This document shows, piece after piece, positions 4,570-5,410 of a stretch of DNA of 5,410 nt. The translations under genes and the position numbers were made by a program. Each line of letters begins with the position of its first letter. Positions within the stretch are counted from its first letter, which is position 1. Where the stretch lies: positions 1 through 5,410 of the forward strand of contig JAUWNS010000161.1 of assembly GCA_030612485.1 (NCBI GenBank), in the 5' to 3' direction. Under the pieces are notes generated by a model. That model ran no database searches. It was given only the letters and a program-made list of their open reading frames with translations, and was not told the DNA's origin. This stretch comes from Candidatus Bipolaricaulota bacterium. GTDB taxonomy: Bacteria; Bipolaricaulota; Bipolaricaulia; UBA7950; UBA9294.

Positions 4570-5410
4570 TCCGGTTCCTCCTTGTGCTCGATTCGCTTTG
4601 CAAGCACGATGGTGTCTCCCAACACGCCCGCCGCGGTCACCTGCGGACCGGCGCCCGGACCGGAGACGACGAGTGGGTACGACGCATACCGCTCAGTATG
4701 GAAGGAGACGGCGTTCTCCGGGCCTTGCAGCCCCCCAAGCGCATTCTCCTTCTCCACTTCCTCCACCCCGACCGCTCCCCCATTCGGACCGACGCGAGCC
4801 ACATAGCGAAGGACCCGCCCTCTCGACTGTGCTCCTCTAACCCAATGAGCATAATTCTCATCGAGCGTAGATGCGGCAGAGAGGAATCCGTCCACGGAGA
4901 GAGTGGCAAGTTCTGTGGGGTAGAGCGGCTCAACGGTCATGTCGCCCTCATCGAGTGGCCAGCCCGCGGTACGGGCGAGGATGAGCGCCTTGCGGACGAC
5001 GTCTCGTCCACTCAGGTCCTCACGAGGATCGGGCTCGGTGTACCCCAAAGCACGCGCCTGTGCAAGGGCAACCGAATAGGGGGTGCCGCGCATGAGCTGT
5101 GTGCAGAGGTAGGCAAGCGTCCCACTTAAGACGCCCTCGATCGAGGTGATTCGATCGCCAGTAGCGAGCAGGGTGCGGAGGGTGGAGATGATCGGAAGGC
5201 CCGCCCCAACCGTCGCCTCGTAGCACAGGAGAGGGTGCGCGAAGAGCAATTCTACCTTGGCCCACGGACCAGTGAGAGGGAGCTTGTTGGCGAGGACGAT
5301 TCCACATCTGGCCGCGAGGGCCTCTTTCAAGAGGGAGACCGTCTTTGCGGAGGCCGTCGCATCGACGAGGATCGTCCCCGGTTGGAGGTGGGAATCGATC
5401 TCCCTCAGCG
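4566..5410 (-). CDS. hom: Homoserine dehydrogenase, ThrA-like, 5' end outside window
   Basis: The enzyme reduces L-aspartate semialdehyde to L-homoserine with NAD(P)H. The visible part is 280 residues and is open to the right edge; the N-terminal nucleotide-binding GxGxxG loop is missing. Counting from the first full codon, LVDATAS (14-20) and IVLANK with Lys42 (37-42) are the dehydrogenase core. YEATVGAGLPIISTL (63-77) and GVLSGTLAYL (92-101) begin the catalytic domain. GYTEPDPREDLSGRDVVRK (122-140) holds the expected substrate-binding Glu125 and Asp136 and catalytic Lys140. The end (ENAVSFHTERY and GPGAGPQVTAAGVLGD) matches the C-terminus of E. coli ThrA. There is no ACT domain after the catalytic part. 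A TTG at 5330 is not the start, because conserved sequence continues upstream of it in frame. Whether the missing part is only the nucleotide-binding half or includes another fused domain cannot be seen. The stop overlaps the kinase start by 4 bp. Confidence 0.93.
   Translation of the reverse strand, partial: LREIDSHLQPGTILVDATASAKTVSLLKEALAARCGIVLANKLPLTGPWAKVELLFAHPLLCYEATVGAGLPIISTLRTLLATGDRITSIEGVLSGTLAYLCTQLMRGTPYSVALAQARALGYTEPDPREDLSGRDVVRKALILARTAGWPLDEGDMTVEPLYPTELATLSVDGFLSAASTLDENYAHWVRGAQSRGRVLRYVARVGPNGGAVGVEEVEKENALGGLQGPENAVSFHTERYASYPLVVSGPGAGPQVTAAGVLGDTIVLAKRIEHKEEPE
4577..4583 (-). promoter_or_regulatory. Ribosome binding site of the aspartate kinase inside hom
   Basis: AAGGAGG on the minus strand is 7 nt before the ATG at 4569, within the final codons of homoserine dehydrogenase. 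With the ATGA stop/start overlap this indicates translational coupling of hom and the kinase. Confidence 0.8.

Noticed and set aside
4339..5129. Several overlapping plus-strand open frames opposite hom and the start of the kinase gene
   Set aside because: All are shadows of the conserved minus-strand genes and are Arg/Pro/Ser-rich with low-complexity translations.
5328..5330. TTG as the start of homoserine dehydrogenase
   Set aside because: The frame stays open to the window edge and the upstream codons encode the conserved LVDATAS segment, so the gene is truncated by the window, not started here.

Overview
The window holds one leftward (minus-strand) aspartate-family amino-acid operon. It looks bacterial: GC-rich codons, strong AAGGAGG-type ribosome binding sites and very tight gene packing. 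Read in the direction of transcription, the order is: homoserine dehydrogenase (5' end outside the window), aspartate kinase, aspartate-semialdehyde dehydrogenase, a class I SAM-dependent methyltransferase, a HAD-like protein of unknown function, and the first 29 codons of threonine synthase at the left edge. I cannot fix the lineage from sequence alone. The archaeal/fungal-type Asd, the zinc-ribbon threonine synthase and the TTGAAT-rich intergenic repeat would fit an uncultured or deep-branching group (for example Chloroflexota- or Bipolaricaulota-like), but this is only a guess.

Right part (2115-5410): hom, lysC and asd form a translationally coupled block. hom and lysC share an ATGA overlap, and lysC and asd overlap by 11 bp, with each ribosome binding site lying inside the preceding gene. 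The kinase makes aspartyl phosphate, Asd reduces it to aspartate semialdehyde, and homoserine dehydrogenase reduces that to homoserine. Both the kinase and the dehydrogenase resemble the two halves of E. coli ThrA, but here they are separate genes in the reverse order.

Middle (1957-2114): a 158-nt spacer, the only sizeable gap, contains a tandem array of a degenerate 8-nt unit (ATTGARYC-like) followed by inverted copies. These could form long-range stems in the mRNA just before the methyltransferase ribosome binding site.

Left part (1-1956): a DesVI/TylM1-like methyltransferase, the HAD-like protein and thrC form a second tightly packed block with 7-nt and 3-nt gaps. The HAD-like protein is the most interesting item. 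All four HAD motifs can be recognised, but in the order III-IV-I-II, which suggests a circularly permuted HAD fold. It sits directly before threonine synthase, where homoserine kinase (thrB) might be expected, and no homoserine kinase is visible in the window. A phosphotransfer role at homoserine is therefore a testable hypothesis, not a conclusion.
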